Of a stretch of 64,000 nucleotides of DNA, positions 44,237 through 55,455 are shown one piece after another; within the stretch, counting starts at the first letter, position 1, and the number at the start of each line of letters is the position of its first letter. This DNA is from Aedes albopictus (Eukaryota > Arthropoda > Insecta > Diptera > Culicidae), in assembly GCF_035046485.1 (NCBI RefSeq), contig NC_085138.1:13395329-13459328 (forward strand). Reading direction: 5' to 3'. Under the pieces are notes generated by a model, which worked only from the letters and a program-made list of their open reading frames with translations, was not told the origin of the DNA and did no database searches. A program made the position numbers and the translations under genes.

Positions 44237-44562
44237 TTGAATGATAATATAGCTGGAGCCGGTTGTAGCGTATTTGTTCGAAAGAAATCATCTTGTTGGA
44301 GGCATAGGCATAGTCCTGCTGAATACCATTATTATCTAAATTGTTTATTTGAGGCTCTCTCACGTATTACGCTTGAAAGAGTATTTCGTTGTGCATTTAA
44401 TTTTTTTTTTTTTTTTTGTGAAAACTGTATTTATTATTCAATACCGTCGAATGGGGTTACTTGCAACACTTTTCGACTTTGAAGCAATGAAAATCAAAAT
44501 ATTTGAAACATACTGTGAAGCACCGTGCACACTAATTACTACGAGTAGAATATTATAAATAC
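44237..44562. other. Spacer between the second Ly6 gene and the RTE relic
   Basis: It contains a T17 tract (about 44401) and ACCGTCGAATGGGGTTACTT (44443), which resembles the CCGTAAAACGGGGTAA termini seen elsewhere. No matching partner terminus was found, so this may be a solo end. Confidence 0.35.
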
Positions 44563-45790
44563 GCTCCACCTGGTCCACCCATTGTGCTGTCTGCGCCCCA
44601 AGCCTTCTTGTGCCAACCGGATCAGTAGCAAACACCAGCTTTGCAGGGTTGTTGTCCGGCATTCTTGCAACATGCCCTGCCCACCGTATCCTTCCGGCTT
44701 TGGCCACCTTCTGGATGCTGGGTTCGCCGTAAAGTGCAGCGAGCTCGTGGTTCATCCTTCTCCGCCACACACCGTTCTCCTGCACACCGCTGAAAATCGT
44801 CCTTTGCACGCGTCGCTCGAAAACTCCGAGTGCATGCAAGTCCTCCTCGAGCATGGTCCATGCCTCGTGTTCGAAGAGGATCACCGGACTTATTAGCGTT
44901 TTGTACATGGTGCATTTGGTGCGTGGGCGAATCTTTTTAGACCGCAGCTTCTTCCGGAGCCCGTAGTAGGCCCGACTTCTGATGATGATGCGCCCCTGAA
45001 TTTCACGGCTCACGTTGTTGTCAGCCGTCAGTAAGGATCCGAGGTAGACGAACTCCTCCACCACCTCGAAAGTATACCCGTCTATCGTAACACTACTACC
45101 CACACGGATCCGGTGGTGTTCGGTTCCGCCTACCAGCATGTACTTGGTTTTGCTGCTTTGCTGCTTCGCGTTTCAGGCGGGTGTACAGCTCTGCCACCGT
45201 TCCAAATGTTCTGGCAATAATGTCCATGTTGTCCGCAAAGCACACAAATTGACCGGATTTTGTGGAAATCGTTCCCCGGCTGTTCAGCCCGGCTCGTCGC
45301 ATCACACCTTCCAGAGCGATGTTGAAGGGTAGGCATGAGAGTCCATCACCTTGTCTCAGTCCCCGGCGAGATTCGAATGAACTAAATAGTTCACCTGAAA
45401 CCCTTACGCAGTTTTGCACACCGTCCATCGTTGCTTTAATCAGTCTAGTCAGCTTCCCAGGAAAACCGTTTTCGTCAATGATTCTCCATAGCTCTGCGCG
45501 GTCGATACTGTCGTATGCCGCTTTGACGTCGATGAACAGGTGATGCGTTGGGATCTGGTATTCACGGCATTTCTGGAGGATTTGCCGTACGGTGAAGATC
45601 TGGTCCGTTGTCGACCGGCCGTCGATGAAGCTGGCTTGATAACTTCCCACGAACTCATTTGTTTTAGGTGACAGACGACGGAAGATGATCTGGGATAGCA
45701 CTTTGTAGGCAGCATTCAAAATAGTGACCGCCCTGAAGTTCTCACATTACAAATGGTCGCCTTTCTTGTGAATGGGGCAGCTTACCCCTT
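44563..45790 (-). pseudogene. RTE reverse-transcriptase domain, frameshifted
   Basis: One frame (45719 down to about 45150) carries HHLFIDVKAAYDSIDRAELW, LRQGDGLSCLPFNIALEG and FADNMD, where the second catalytic Asp of FADD is replaced by Asn (45222-45239). A shift near 45150 leads to the next frame (from 45139) with MLVGGTEHHRIRVGSSVTID, the thumb and KAGRIRWAGHVARMPDNNPA. Both the shift and the Asp-to-Asn change argue that it is dead. Confidence 0.85.
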
Positions 45791-46346
45791 CCTTCCACTC
45801 CCTCGGTAGCTATTCGGTTTCCCAGATCTTGACTATCAGCCGATACAGACAGGTGCCCAACTTTTCTGGGCCCATCTGATGAGTTCTGCTGCGATACAAT
45901 CCTTACCAGCTGCTTGGTTGATTTTGAGCTGATGAATGACATCCTTAATTTCCCTCAGCGTGGGAGTTGGTTCATTTCCGTCCTCCGCTGCACTAGCATC
46001 GTCGTTTCTTCCGTTGCCGTGGTCTCCCGTGCCAACGTTCTCCACGCCATTCAGGTGCTGATCAAGTTCTGCTACCACCTTTCGATCACCTTACGTCCAC
46101 CCGTCAAGAGGCCTCCGTCCTTATCCCACAATTTGGCTCACGGCACGAAGCCGTTACGGGATGCGTAGAGCTTCTGGTTTGTAACGTTCCACGTTCTGTC
46201 GAGTCCCTTGCTGCAGCATTACTGCCACGCTGCGTTCTTCTCTTCCAAAACCTGCACTCTTCGTCGAACCATTAGTTCCGTCGATTCCGTTCCACGTACT
46301 AGATGGTGCTCTCGGCTGCGTCGTTGATGGCTGCTTTCACTGTTCA

Positions 46347-47290
46347 TCAGCAGTCCTCTAGAGGGGCCTCTTCGAGCTCACCCTCGTCTGGCAACGCTGC
46401 TTCGAGATTCTGCGCGTATGCTGAAGCGATATCTGGTTGTTTTAGTCGCTCTTGGTTGTACCGTGGTGGTCGCCGGTACCGTACATTGTTGATGACGGAG
46501 AGTTTTGGGCGCAGTTTGACCATCACCAGATAGTGGTCGGAGTCGATGTTGGCGCCACGGACTTCGATCATGTCGGAGAAGTGGCGTCTGTCAATCGGAA
46601 CGTGGCTGATTCGAGATTCCGTCTGTTGTGGTGATCTCCAGGTGTAACGATAAGGGAGGCTGTGTTGGAAAAAGGTGCTACGTATGGCCATATTTTTGGA
46701 GGCGGCGAAATCAATGAGTCGTAGGTCGTTTTCGTTCGTCTGCTGGTGGGCGCTGAACTTACCAATCGTCGGTCTGAATTCCTCCTCCTGGCCTACCTGA
46801 GCGTTCAAATCTACTATGATGATCTTGACATCGAGGCTTGGGCAGCGATCGTACTCGCGTTCGAGCTGCGCGTAAAATGCGTCCTTGTCATCATCAGTGC
46901 TTCCGGAGTGTGGGCTGTGCACGTTTATTATGCTGAAGTTGAAGAATCGGCCCTTGATCCTTAACCTGCACATTCATTCGTCGATCGGCCACCAACCGAT
47001 CACGCGCCTCTGCATATCACCCATCACGATGAAAGGTGTTCCCAGCTCGCGTGTGTTGTCGCAGCTCTGGTAGATGGTATGATTACCTCTAAATGTTCGC
47101 ACCATGGATCCTGTCCAACACACCTCCTGCAGCGCTACGATCCCGAACCCGCGGTCCTTCAGTAGATCGGCGAGTATACGGGTGCTCCCAATAAAGTTGA
47201 GAGATCGGGAGATCGACGTACCGAGTTTCCAATTGCAAGTCCTTTTTGTTTGCTGGGGTCTTTCCCGTTGGTCTCAGTTCGTATTATTCT
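46347..47290 (-). pseudogene. RTE apurinic-like endonuclease domain, interrupted
   Basis: The frame from 46973 encodes FNFSIINVHSPHSGSTDDDK, then VDLNAQVGQEEEFRPTIGKF, with NDLRLIDFAASKNMAIRSTFF and DSDHYLVMVKLRPKLS following. The order INVHSPH, DLNAQVG, NDLRLIDF and DSDHYLV matches the RTE endonuclease (exonuclease/endonuclease/phosphatase fold), ending in the catalytic SDH. The N-terminal part (47290-46975) is readable (VALQEVCWTGSMVRTFRG) but broken by frame changes. Confidence 0.82.
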
Positions 47291-47599
47291 GTTGCTGATT
47301 TTCTGTAACAACGGGGTTTCACGGCTGGCTCGTAGGGCCTGACACCAACGCCCTACTATTGAGCTTAGAGCCCTTCCCTGTCACTCGGACGTTGATCAGC
47401 CGCCCCTAACATGGGGATCAACCGATGTTGTTTGTCGCTCCTCCTGGAGAACAGACGCTTAGGTTTGCAGAAGCATCCCTCCCTTCCCTGTTAGCCTACG
47501 ACCAAAGTTCCCACCGGGGTTGGTTACCCGATCTTTCCTTAGGTAGCATAGTCAGCCAGCCTTTACCGTGCCAAAAGAAGGGATTTGAACACTGAAATC

Positions 47600-48882
47600 G
47601 CCGGTTGAACATGATCGATTACGTGGCATCCGTAAGCATGTCAAGATGCTATTTCCTGCGAGCAACAGAAGAAACGTACAAGGATGCCCAAATTCACGTT
47701 CTCGGTGCCGAAAACCCCTCTAGTACAAAATCACAGGTCGATCCACAAGATTACCGTTTCCGTGGAGTCCAGTGGAATAACGTATTCGTGTGCAGCTTAC
47801 ATTCGACTGTTGGAGATGGAACGTTCGTCAGTGTTTTGGTCTCAGGTAAAACCCTATAACAATCAGCAAAAGGTTCCTTTGGACGGATTCCACAATAGTG
47901 CGCGATCATGGATCAACTCAGATCCAAGGCGCTACAAACCTTTCTTAGTTAATAGAGTTAGGGTAAATTTTGGAGACTACGAACGTCAACTAATGGCAGT
48001 GGATTCCATCGAAGCATAACCCAGCAGATGAGGCAACCAAGTGGGGTCGTTGACCTTACTTCAGTCCGGAAAGCCAGTAGTGGTTCAACGGGCCAGAATT
48101 TCTGTGACATCAGGAAGAATCGTGACCTAGAAGAGCCAATCTCATCGAGTCTACAAGCGAAGACATCAGACCTTCATTATTGTTCCATTTCGTCTTCGTT
48201 TTTCGTCGTGGAATAGGATATTACGCACAGTAGCCTACGAGTTACGTTTCATCTTCAACATTTCAATCGACACAAAGGCTCCGTAGTCCACTTTCATACG
48301 CTGAGTTGCTCAACGAGGAATGAATGATTTTGAAACTCGTGCAACGAGAAAGTTACCCGGACGGGATTGCTACTCTGCATTGTGCAGTCAACCCTCTGGT
48401 AGAAGACTAGTATCGCCGAAACCGGCATGGTGACAATGAAACCATTACATTATTGTCAACGTGCTTCATCAACACTACGCCATTTCAAACTTACGTAGAA
48501 TCGTGAAGAAGGTCGCATATAGATATCAGCTGTGTAAGATTCGCAAGGCACGTCCGTTAAATCCACCAATGGCGGTACTTCCTTCAACCCGCCTGGTGAT
48601 GAATGTCCGGTCCGTCCATTCAGCTATGTTAGCCTGGATTATTTAAGGCCACCTCCAACAAAAGCAGGACGATGATGAACCTGGGTGTTAGTGTTAAGTA
48701 CTGTTTCTTTTCGATTCAGTGTCTCGTACTTGACTCTAGTCAAACTTGCCAGGGGGTGGAATGCATATTGCGAGAGCAGATCAACATGGAATTGGCAACG
48801 ATGTTCACCAACTCAAACACAAAGCGGAGTTTAAATTCTCCTGGAGTTCCACATAAGGAAGGTGCTTGGGTGAGGTTGGTAA
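47600..48882 (+). pseudogene. BEL/Pao retrotransposon pol relic (RNase H to integrase)
   Basis: Across several frames the order of conserved BEL/Pao segments is kept. PSKHNPADEATKW is encoded at about 48005-48045. A region resembling the chromodomain-proximal linker follows. The integrase zinc-binding stretch LRRIVKKVAYRYQLCKIRKA lies at about 48493-48552, followed by MAVLPSTRL. Then comes the integrase core scrap FTNSNTKRSLNSPGVPHKEG...AW at about 48800-48870. Stops and shifts are numerous. The relic ends abruptly where a Helitron begins at 48883. Confidence 0.75.
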
Positions 48883-50400
48883 TCTATATACACTCCCGTT
48901 CAAAAGTTTGGGGTCACCCCCTCAAAAACATGTCATTTTTTTAGGCCCATATCTCCGCCTATTTGCGTCCGATTTCAAAACCCTAGGTTTCATTCAAAAG
49001 ATAATAAGTCAAAGAAACTTTGAACATGATTTGAAAGAAACTTTTTCAAGAAATTTTATATGTAAACTTAATCCAAAGTTGCCTAATTTTCTAAAAAATG
49101 AATATAAACTTACGGCAGTGTCGCTGGAAATTGGGTCGACCAAATTTTAAGATGAGAGCGGTAATATGACCCATTTTCTATTAGCTTTCAACTGCTTTTT
49201 ACAGAACTTACCTAAAAAATCTAGAAAAAAAGTTATTAAGTAAATTAATCCTTGATGTCATCGACCAAAAGTTTGGGGTCACCCCTCAATATGATGTATC
49301 GGCCAAAAGTTTGGGGTCACTATCGTAAAACATGGAAAAGTGATTTGTTGATATCTTTGTCATCTTTCATTCAATTTTAATTCTTCTTGGCTTATTTGAA
49401 ACAAAATGAATGATACTTACTGCATAGACATTGAACCACACATATTTGTTGAAATTTACATACTAAAACTTAACGTAAAGTTGCCTCATTTTTTGAAGCG
49501 TGGTAAAATGTGCTAACTTTACATAACATTTTTGTATACAAAAATCGTTAAATACGTTAAGTTGAAGACATCAAACGTAAATTTAGCTAATAATCTTTGA
49601 AATGAGCCAAAAATAATTAAAATTGAACTATAGATGACGAAGATATCAACAAATCATTTTTCCATGTATTACGATAGTGACCCCAAACTTTTGGCCGATA
49701 CATCATATTGAGGGGTGACCCCAAACTTTTGGTCGATGACATCAAGGATTAATTTACTTAATAACTTTTTTTCTAGATTTTTTAGCTAAGTTCTGTAAAA
49801 AGCAGTTGAAAGCCAATAGAAAATGGGTCATATTACCGCTCTCATCTTAAAATTTGGTCGACCCAATTTCCAGCGACACTGCCGTAAGTTTATATTCATT
49901 TTTTAGAAAATTTGGCAACTTTGGGTTAAGTTTACATACAAAACTTTTAGAAAAAGTTTCTTTTAAATCATGTTCAAAGTTTCTTTGACTTATTATCTTT
50001 TGAATGAAACCTAGGGTTTTGAAATCGGACGCAAATTGGCGGAGATATGGGCCTAAAAAAATGACATGTTTTTGAGGGGGTGACCCCAAACTTTTGAACG
50101 GGAGTGTATATAAAAATGAGTTTGAAGTCCCTTTGAGGCAACAAAACTCAAAAACGGCTGAACCGATCAAGATGACTCTTGCACGGTTCGGTTCGTATTC
50201 GTGGTGGCTGTGTTTATATGTACAAAAAGTTACGAAAATCAGCTAGAAAAGTAACAAAATTGAAAAATTTTGATTTTCATGAGCTGGGAAGGAAATCAAC
50301 ACGATTGAAATGAAATCAATCTAGAGTGCGGCGCTACTTTGAGCTCAACAGTTGTCAAACCACCACAACCGGGCAAGACAAAGTTTGCCGGGACAGCTAG
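48883..50400 (+). mobile_element. Non-autonomous Helitron, split by a long fold-back element
   Basis: The outer left end is A|TCTATATA and the outer right end CTAG|T. Helitrons start with TC, end in CTRR and insert between A and T. Just before the right end sits an imperfect hairpin (CCGGGCAA gacaaag TTTGCCGGG) 5 bp from CTAG. Joining across the inserted palindrome, the left end would read TCTATATATAAAAATGAG, the usual form of insect Helitron 5' ends as I recall them. Without the insert the element is about 300 bp and has no Rep/helicase. Confidence 0.65.
48891..50106. mobile_element. TA-flanked 1.2-kb fold-back element with arms of about 600 bp
   Basis: It begins CACTCCCGTTCAAAAGTTTG and ends CAAACTTTTGAACGGGAGTG, and the two halves are inverted copies almost to the centre near 49.5 kb. 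TA flanks both ends (48889-48890 and 50107-50108). The GTTTGGGGTCACC motif occurs three times in each arm. Similar open frames at 48866-49150 (+) and 49847-50170 (-) are mirror images and not genes. Confidence 0.9.
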
Positions 50401-50760
50401 TAGGGAATAAATAAGAGTGTTAAATGAGATGTGAGAAACGCGAAATGAGAAATGACCAATGAAAAGTGAGGAGTGGGAAGTGAATAGTGTGGAATGAGCA
50501 GTGGAAAGTGAGCAGTTAGGAATGAACAGTAAGAAGAGTGAAGCAGAGAGAAGTGAGTAGTGAAGAGTAAGGGATGAGCAGTGTAGAGTTGGAAGCCAGA
50601 AGTAAATAGTCCAGAATGGGAATTGAACTGTAAGAAATAGACAGTGAAGAGCCAGAAGGGAGGAATGAATTGTGAAGGGTGAGAAGTGAGTGAAAGAACA
50701 GTGAGAAACGAACTGAAAGAATGTGAAGCGAAAAGTGAAGTGAGAGCATTGTGATTTTTT
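50401..50760 (+). repeat. Purine-rich GAGAAGTGAGCAGTGA minisatellite
   Basis: Irregular AGTGA, GAGCAGT and GAATGA words of about 7-14 bp recur without a break. Minus-strand frames are Ser/Leu/His-rich repeats and not genes. Confidence 0.75.
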
Positions 50761-50771
50761 CTAACTGTGTA

Positions 50772-51017
50772 CACACACACAGCTAGTCGCGTTCGTTAAT
50801 TTTGACCGAAATCTCAACTGCTGAGCGTTTTTTTGAAGTTTTTTTTAAAGAAATTTTGTAAAAAATAACAAATTTCGGTAAAATGCTATTGTTTAGCTGT
50901 CTTAGAGTTTAACAAGTTCGGTAAAAAAGGCTGACTATAAAGATATTTTTCTGTAAAACAAACTTACCGGTTGAGACTTCGGGAAATCACCGAAGTGGAT
51001 GATTTTAACTAAGTGTG
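50772..51017. mobile_element. Probable TA-flanked MITE (CACACTTAGTTAAAATC ends)
   Basis: The right end (GATTTTAACTAAGTGTG) and the left end (CACACACACAGCTAG...TTAATTTTGACCG) are loosely complementary. The right end resembles the CACACTAAGATTCTGATTTT terminus of the MITE at 62514-62810, suggesting one family. The CA run at the left blurs that boundary. Confidence 0.5.
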
Positions 51018-51019
51018 TA

Positions 51020-51728
51020 GGCTTGGGTGCTATGGATCGCTATCTGAAACGATAAGACACTGGCTATGTGGATAGGAAAGGATAGTAAAGAATGGATGGA
51101 TGAAGCGTCTCACCGACACCCTCGTCAAGAACGTGTTACAGACGATTAAAGCATAAAATGAAATGGTTTTATAAAAGATCTCACCTTCCTGTGCGTCCAC
51201 CATTGCCAGAGAATGCGCTTTTCCATTATCACAGTTAATCCCCATCAACATTTTCACATTTGTTTAGAGTGTGTTTTGGGAGGAAAGCGAATGTGTTGCT
51301 TTTTTCATTCGGATTGACCGCGCCGTCGTCGTCGTTGGTTTGATTGTGTGCATCGCACGTATGTGGCAACCCTACCCGAGCAGAGGAAAAAAGCTCAATA
51401 ATAACAAATTTTAATATGGAGATCAGAAAGTGATATTCGTTTGTTTGAGATAAGAGGTAAAATTACTAAAAATAATAGCTCAAATTTATTCCTGGAACAT
51501 CGTCCTCATAGCACATTTAGCTCTTGGCAGGATCTAACCAATAGCAGTGAGCTATTTGATTGATCTTCAAATATCAGATTTTGCTATTGGTCAGAAGGTT
51601 CAAGAACAAATATTTGATATTTTGCACTCACATAATAATTTGAACGGTTCGTCATCTTCGGTGTCGACCTTTGAAATAATTTAGTCAAAATGAATAAATG
51701 TTCTGATTCAAATAAAGGATGCATGAAT
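51020..51728. other. Intergenic DNA, nothing recognised
   Basis: Short frames only. A CCGTCGTCGTCG run lies near 51320. No inverted repeat was defined. Confidence 0.3.
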
Positions 51729-53186
51729 CACTTACCTAAGGGTATGCGGTATACCGAATTATTTCGGCAAATACCCCTCCAAACGAAATTCCGCGGAATT
51801 CCACGGAATTCAACTAGGCGAAATTTATGATTTTGAATTTCGTCTCGTTTCGTCAAATTCTAAATATTTCGCCTTCAAAAAATAGATTTTGACGAAATCA
51901 AATGGAATTCCGCGGAATGTCTTATAAATTTCGAAAACAAGTTCATCGTGTCATCATCTATCGGAGACCTTGCCTATCTCAAGTTACTGAAAAGTGTTAA
52001 AAAACAACTCAAATATCGAGAGACAAACCAGTCCTACGTTGAAAGTCTCTATATTAGACACAACAAAATCGAATATATCTCTTATCTTAGAACTACCATC
52101 AAGATCTTTCTCAATAGGTATGCTTTTAACGATTAAGGTTTGCGGGACCATAAATAATATTTTGGTAAAATTTCCTGATGTAACCAAATGCAAAAAAAAA
52201 ATAAAACAAATTAAGTTTCTGTCTTCATTTTAGACTCCCGACAAGATTTTTTAGCAGAGTTATCGAGAATAACAGGATTGGATAATATTGGATGTGGGAT
52301 GCACTAGCAAAACTTCTAAGAAAACATGGATGCTCTCCCAGGATATATCGTATGATTTTGATGATTGTGTTCTACCATCTATTGTAGCAAGGCAGCTGCC
52401 TATAGCACTTGAATAATCTGAAAAGCGATTTGATCAAGATTGTGCTGTTGTAAGTAATCAGTCATTCTCCTGTATGAAGGGCCAAAAATGGTTGTGCGGA
52501 CCCGCAAGCAGAGACGTTTGTGCGATACCCGCGTCAGGGGAAAAGAATCTCCTTCCAAAAGAAAGTTCGCACGAACAACTGCAAAATCAGGCCCTGAAAG
52601 AAAGCGATTGATACATATTCGGTAAAAGGTTTGGTACATGGGAAAGTTTCTGGTTAAACCCTATTGAAACAGTTTGAATTTCCAATGAAACTCTAGAAAT
52701 AGGTTTACCATTCAATCTGTATAACGAAGCGTTATACACGGTTAAGGTCCTGTTTCTTTCGCTGATAAGAAATCCCGTAGAATTTTTTAGCTAAATATAC
52801 ATGTTAGGATTGGCACACCACGCTGGCGTAGTGCACGCCGGGCTTGCCTGTCTGGGTCATATTGACCCCAAAATCTTATTAGGGTTAAGGAAATTCTGAA
52901 TCATAATTTTTTAATTTTTAAAGTTAAATTTTTCAAGTATGTTCGGGTTTAGAAGACAACGATGTAGGCGTTCGTCATTGTATTCGTGAATTATTCCAAG
53001 TGGAAAGTATGCGAAAAAATCGGCAGAGGATCATACCGATGTTTTTTTTTACCGAATTTCTTCACAGATCTTAAGGTGTGATTCGAAAATGTCAAAAGGT
53101 AAAATGAGCACGACAAACGCTTACTCCGCTATGTGCCCAGCCAACTTTTACACTAAATTTCGGTAAGAAAAGACGCTTATTCAGAG

Positions 53187-53235
53187 ATGAACCAGCCACC
53201 GGCTGAAAATCTCCTCAATAAAGATAAATAATAAT
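53187..53235 (+). mobile_element. SINE 3'-end scrap
   Basis: GAACCAGCCACCGGCTGAAA then CTCAATAAAGATAAATAATA resembles the 3' end of mosquito tRNA-derived SINEs from memory. The head is missing. Confidence 0.4.
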
Positions 53236-53547
53236 AAAAGACGCTTATTAGCTTTTTTTTTTCTTTTTTTACCCTCCCTCCCTCCCTTTTCGCTTATTAG
53301 CTTAGTTTCATCAGGTTATTCACCAACATTGAACTCCCAGCTAGCACACGTTGTTGAATAGCCAACACAGAAGCATGTACGCATATGGCCATGTTGGCTG
53401 GGCTGGTGATATTAGGTGAATCATATTTTCTTCTAGGATGCGTAATTATAAAAAAACAAGTTTTAAAATTTTCTTCATCAGTCGTAATAATATTTTTGCA
53501 ATTTCTCATCGTAATAGGCTGTTTTACCTCACGCAAATCTGACAGGA

Positions 53548-53952
53548 AAAGGCCTACTTTCCCACACCAAATTAACAGTGCTGTAATGGTTCATTACAGC
53601 ACTGATTTGCGTTGCGTAATGAACCATTACAGCACTGTTTTCAGTTTGAGTCAACTTCTTGATGCTTTCTGGACGCAGTTTTGAAAAATTGTGACAACTG
53701 CACAGTATAACCTGTTACGTTCTTATTTTCTTAAACACGGCTATGAACATCAGTGTGCAGTTTGATGAAAAAGTTTTGTTAAAAACTATCCTCAAGGCTA
53801 ATTTATGAAATTGCAAAAAACGTTGTACGCAACTCGGTGCAGAACTCGATTTTTACAGCACTCGTCGTAATTATCCAACTCGGCAAGCCTCGTTGGATAA
53901 ATGTACGACTCGTGCTGTAAAAATCGTCATTCTGCACCTTGTTGCGTAAACT
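53548..53952. mobile_element. Palindromic element, copy B
   Basis: It shares AAAAGGCCTACTTT and the terminal hairpin (GTACGCAACTCGGTGCAGAA...; GCCTCGTTGGATAAATGTAC) with the copy at 2090-2713. It additionally contains an internal inverted phrase AGTGCTGTAATGGTTCATTA/TAATGAACCATTACAGCACT at 53577-53636. It lies inside the hAT-like element. Confidence 0.55.
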
Positions 53953-54669
53953 ACTATTTTAGGCCTAGGCTATTTTACTTTGGGACCCACCGCCCTAATT
54001 CAAAAGACCAGAAGTTTTTGGGAGTGCTTTTTGATCCCAGGTCCTCGGCGAGAAGGGCAGAATCGTGAATCAAGATCTATCTGGTAGAATTAATTAATAA
54101 AGCAGTTGATTTCTTTGCTCTACACATTCGGTGGAGGTAACGGTTGGTTTGAAGATGGTGGCTCATTTGTAGTTTGAGCATCTTATAGTATCATCGCAAT
54201 AATGCAACGCATTGGGCTGATCTTATTAAGTCATTGGAGCAATCTTATTAGGTGATTGATGTTATTGTTGAAATTTTCAATATCTGTCGCTAAAAACTGT
54301 TGAAAATAGGATCTGGGTACGTTTGGGCGCTTTACGCTCTAACTCAGTTGGTCCCCTGCCCAAATAGTCCAACATCCTAAAAATGGCATTGCAAATGAAG
54401 TCTTGGGGTGAGAGTCTTAACGGAAACTCAATCCGTACCTCCACTAGAAAAAAAAAATACAAAATGCAGCATAAGTTTGCACAAAATTGATGTAAATCCG
54501 CGGAACTTCTTCGAAAATTTCGTTTCGTTTCGAAAAATACCGAGTTATTTCGGTATCGATCTCACGGAACATTTTTTAATGTCGTTTCGTTTCGCCTCAG
54601 AAATTTCAAATATCGTTTCGTTTCGTATCGCTTTGAAAAAATCCCATACCGCATACCCTTACACTTACC

Positions 54670-55250
54670 AAAGTGAATCCAGATGATGTGACTTTCCCCC
54701 TCCCCACTTACAAAAACTCCTTCCCGTGACAGTCGTGGAGAAGATGAGGTGATCTCGGTCTCTAGTAGCAACGACGTTCTGTTATTTCTGGACAAAAGAG
54801 TACTCTGTGCTCTTTTTTCTCGAATTTTTATTAGACAATAGCTTTTGATCCTCTGCGCTATTTTGAGCATTTGTAATCAGTCGTGTAGTGCAATTATTTC
54901 ACAATAGATATCATTCATACACATTAAAGAATAACCCATCAACAGACTATTTCGACTACATAGTCTGAATCTGAAAAAAAAAATATTACCTCATTGGAGC
55001 ATTCAATATGCCTCTATTTCCAGTGCACAATGGTCAATTCAGGAGAAATAATTGCGCAAACTACGACGGGTGGTGGTCACCACAGAGAGCGAGTAGGCGA
55101 TAAGAATCAAATGATTGTCACCACCAGTACACAAAACGTCACATGCGCATGAATCACAAAACTATTATGAAAATAATACAGGGTGTGTTGAAAATTAGGG
55201 ATTTTCTGTGTTCAGTCGGTGTCAATGGTAACTAATCGAAACAAAATTAA
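54670..55250. other. Intergenic DNA, nothing recognised
   Basis: Short frames without domain features. No clear repeat termini. Confidence 0.3.
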
Positions 55251-55254
55251 GGCT

Positions 55255-55455
55255 GTGGAACTCTAATCCGGAGGCGGCGGATTCGATTTCCGTTCCGGTT
55301 GGGAAAATTTTCTCGACTCCCTGGGCATAGAGTATCATTGTACTTGCCATACAAGGTACAAATTCATGTAATGGCAAGCGAAGAAAGCCCTTCAATTAAT
55401 AATTGTGGAAGTGCTCTAAGAACACTAAGTTGAAGCAGGTCATAAAGAAGAAGAA
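55255..55455 (+). mobile_element. tRNA-derived SINE, second subfamily, intact body
   Basis: A B-box-like GGATTCGATTTCC lies at about 55276-55290, then CTGGGCATAGAGTATC and GGCAAGCGAAGAAAGCCC, then the Feilai-type AATTGTGGAAGTGCTC and a 3' AAGAAGAAGAAGAA tail. It shows the uninterrupted form of the SINE split by a MITE at 42690-43490. The 5' boundary is uncertain. Confidence 0.8.

Larger units (their letters stand above)
44563..47590 (-). mobile_element. Near-full-length but decayed RTE LINE
   Basis: On the minus strand it runs from a 5' leader (about 47590-47290) through an endonuclease region and a reverse transcriptase. It breaks off at 44563 within the C-terminal AQWVDQVER stretch, about 40 codons short of the stop seen in the copy at 35858-37225. 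It lies between a BEL/Pao relic and the second Ly6 gene. Stops and frameshifts occur throughout. Confidence 0.85.
51737..54661. mobile_element. hAT-like DNA element, 2.9 kb, with 8-bp target duplication
   Basis: The ends TAAGGGTATGCGGTAT and ATACCGCATACCCTTA are perfect complements over 16 bp. The identical 8-mer CACTTACC lies outside both (51729-51736 and 54662-54669). Subterminal GAAACGAAAC/TTTCGTTTCG words are dense at the right and looser at the left. An 8-bp duplication is diagnostic for hAT-type insertion. I found no convincing transposase frame, so it is non-autonomous or decayed. It carries other repeats, including a hairpin element near 53.55-53.95 kb. Confidence 0.8.

Noticed and set aside
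48866..50170. Two similar proteins of 94 and 107 codons on opposite strands
   Set aside because: They are mirror images produced by the two arms of one fold-back element.
50397..50780. Minus-strand Ser/Leu/His-rich frames
   Set aside because: They are translations of the GAGAAGTGA minisatellite.
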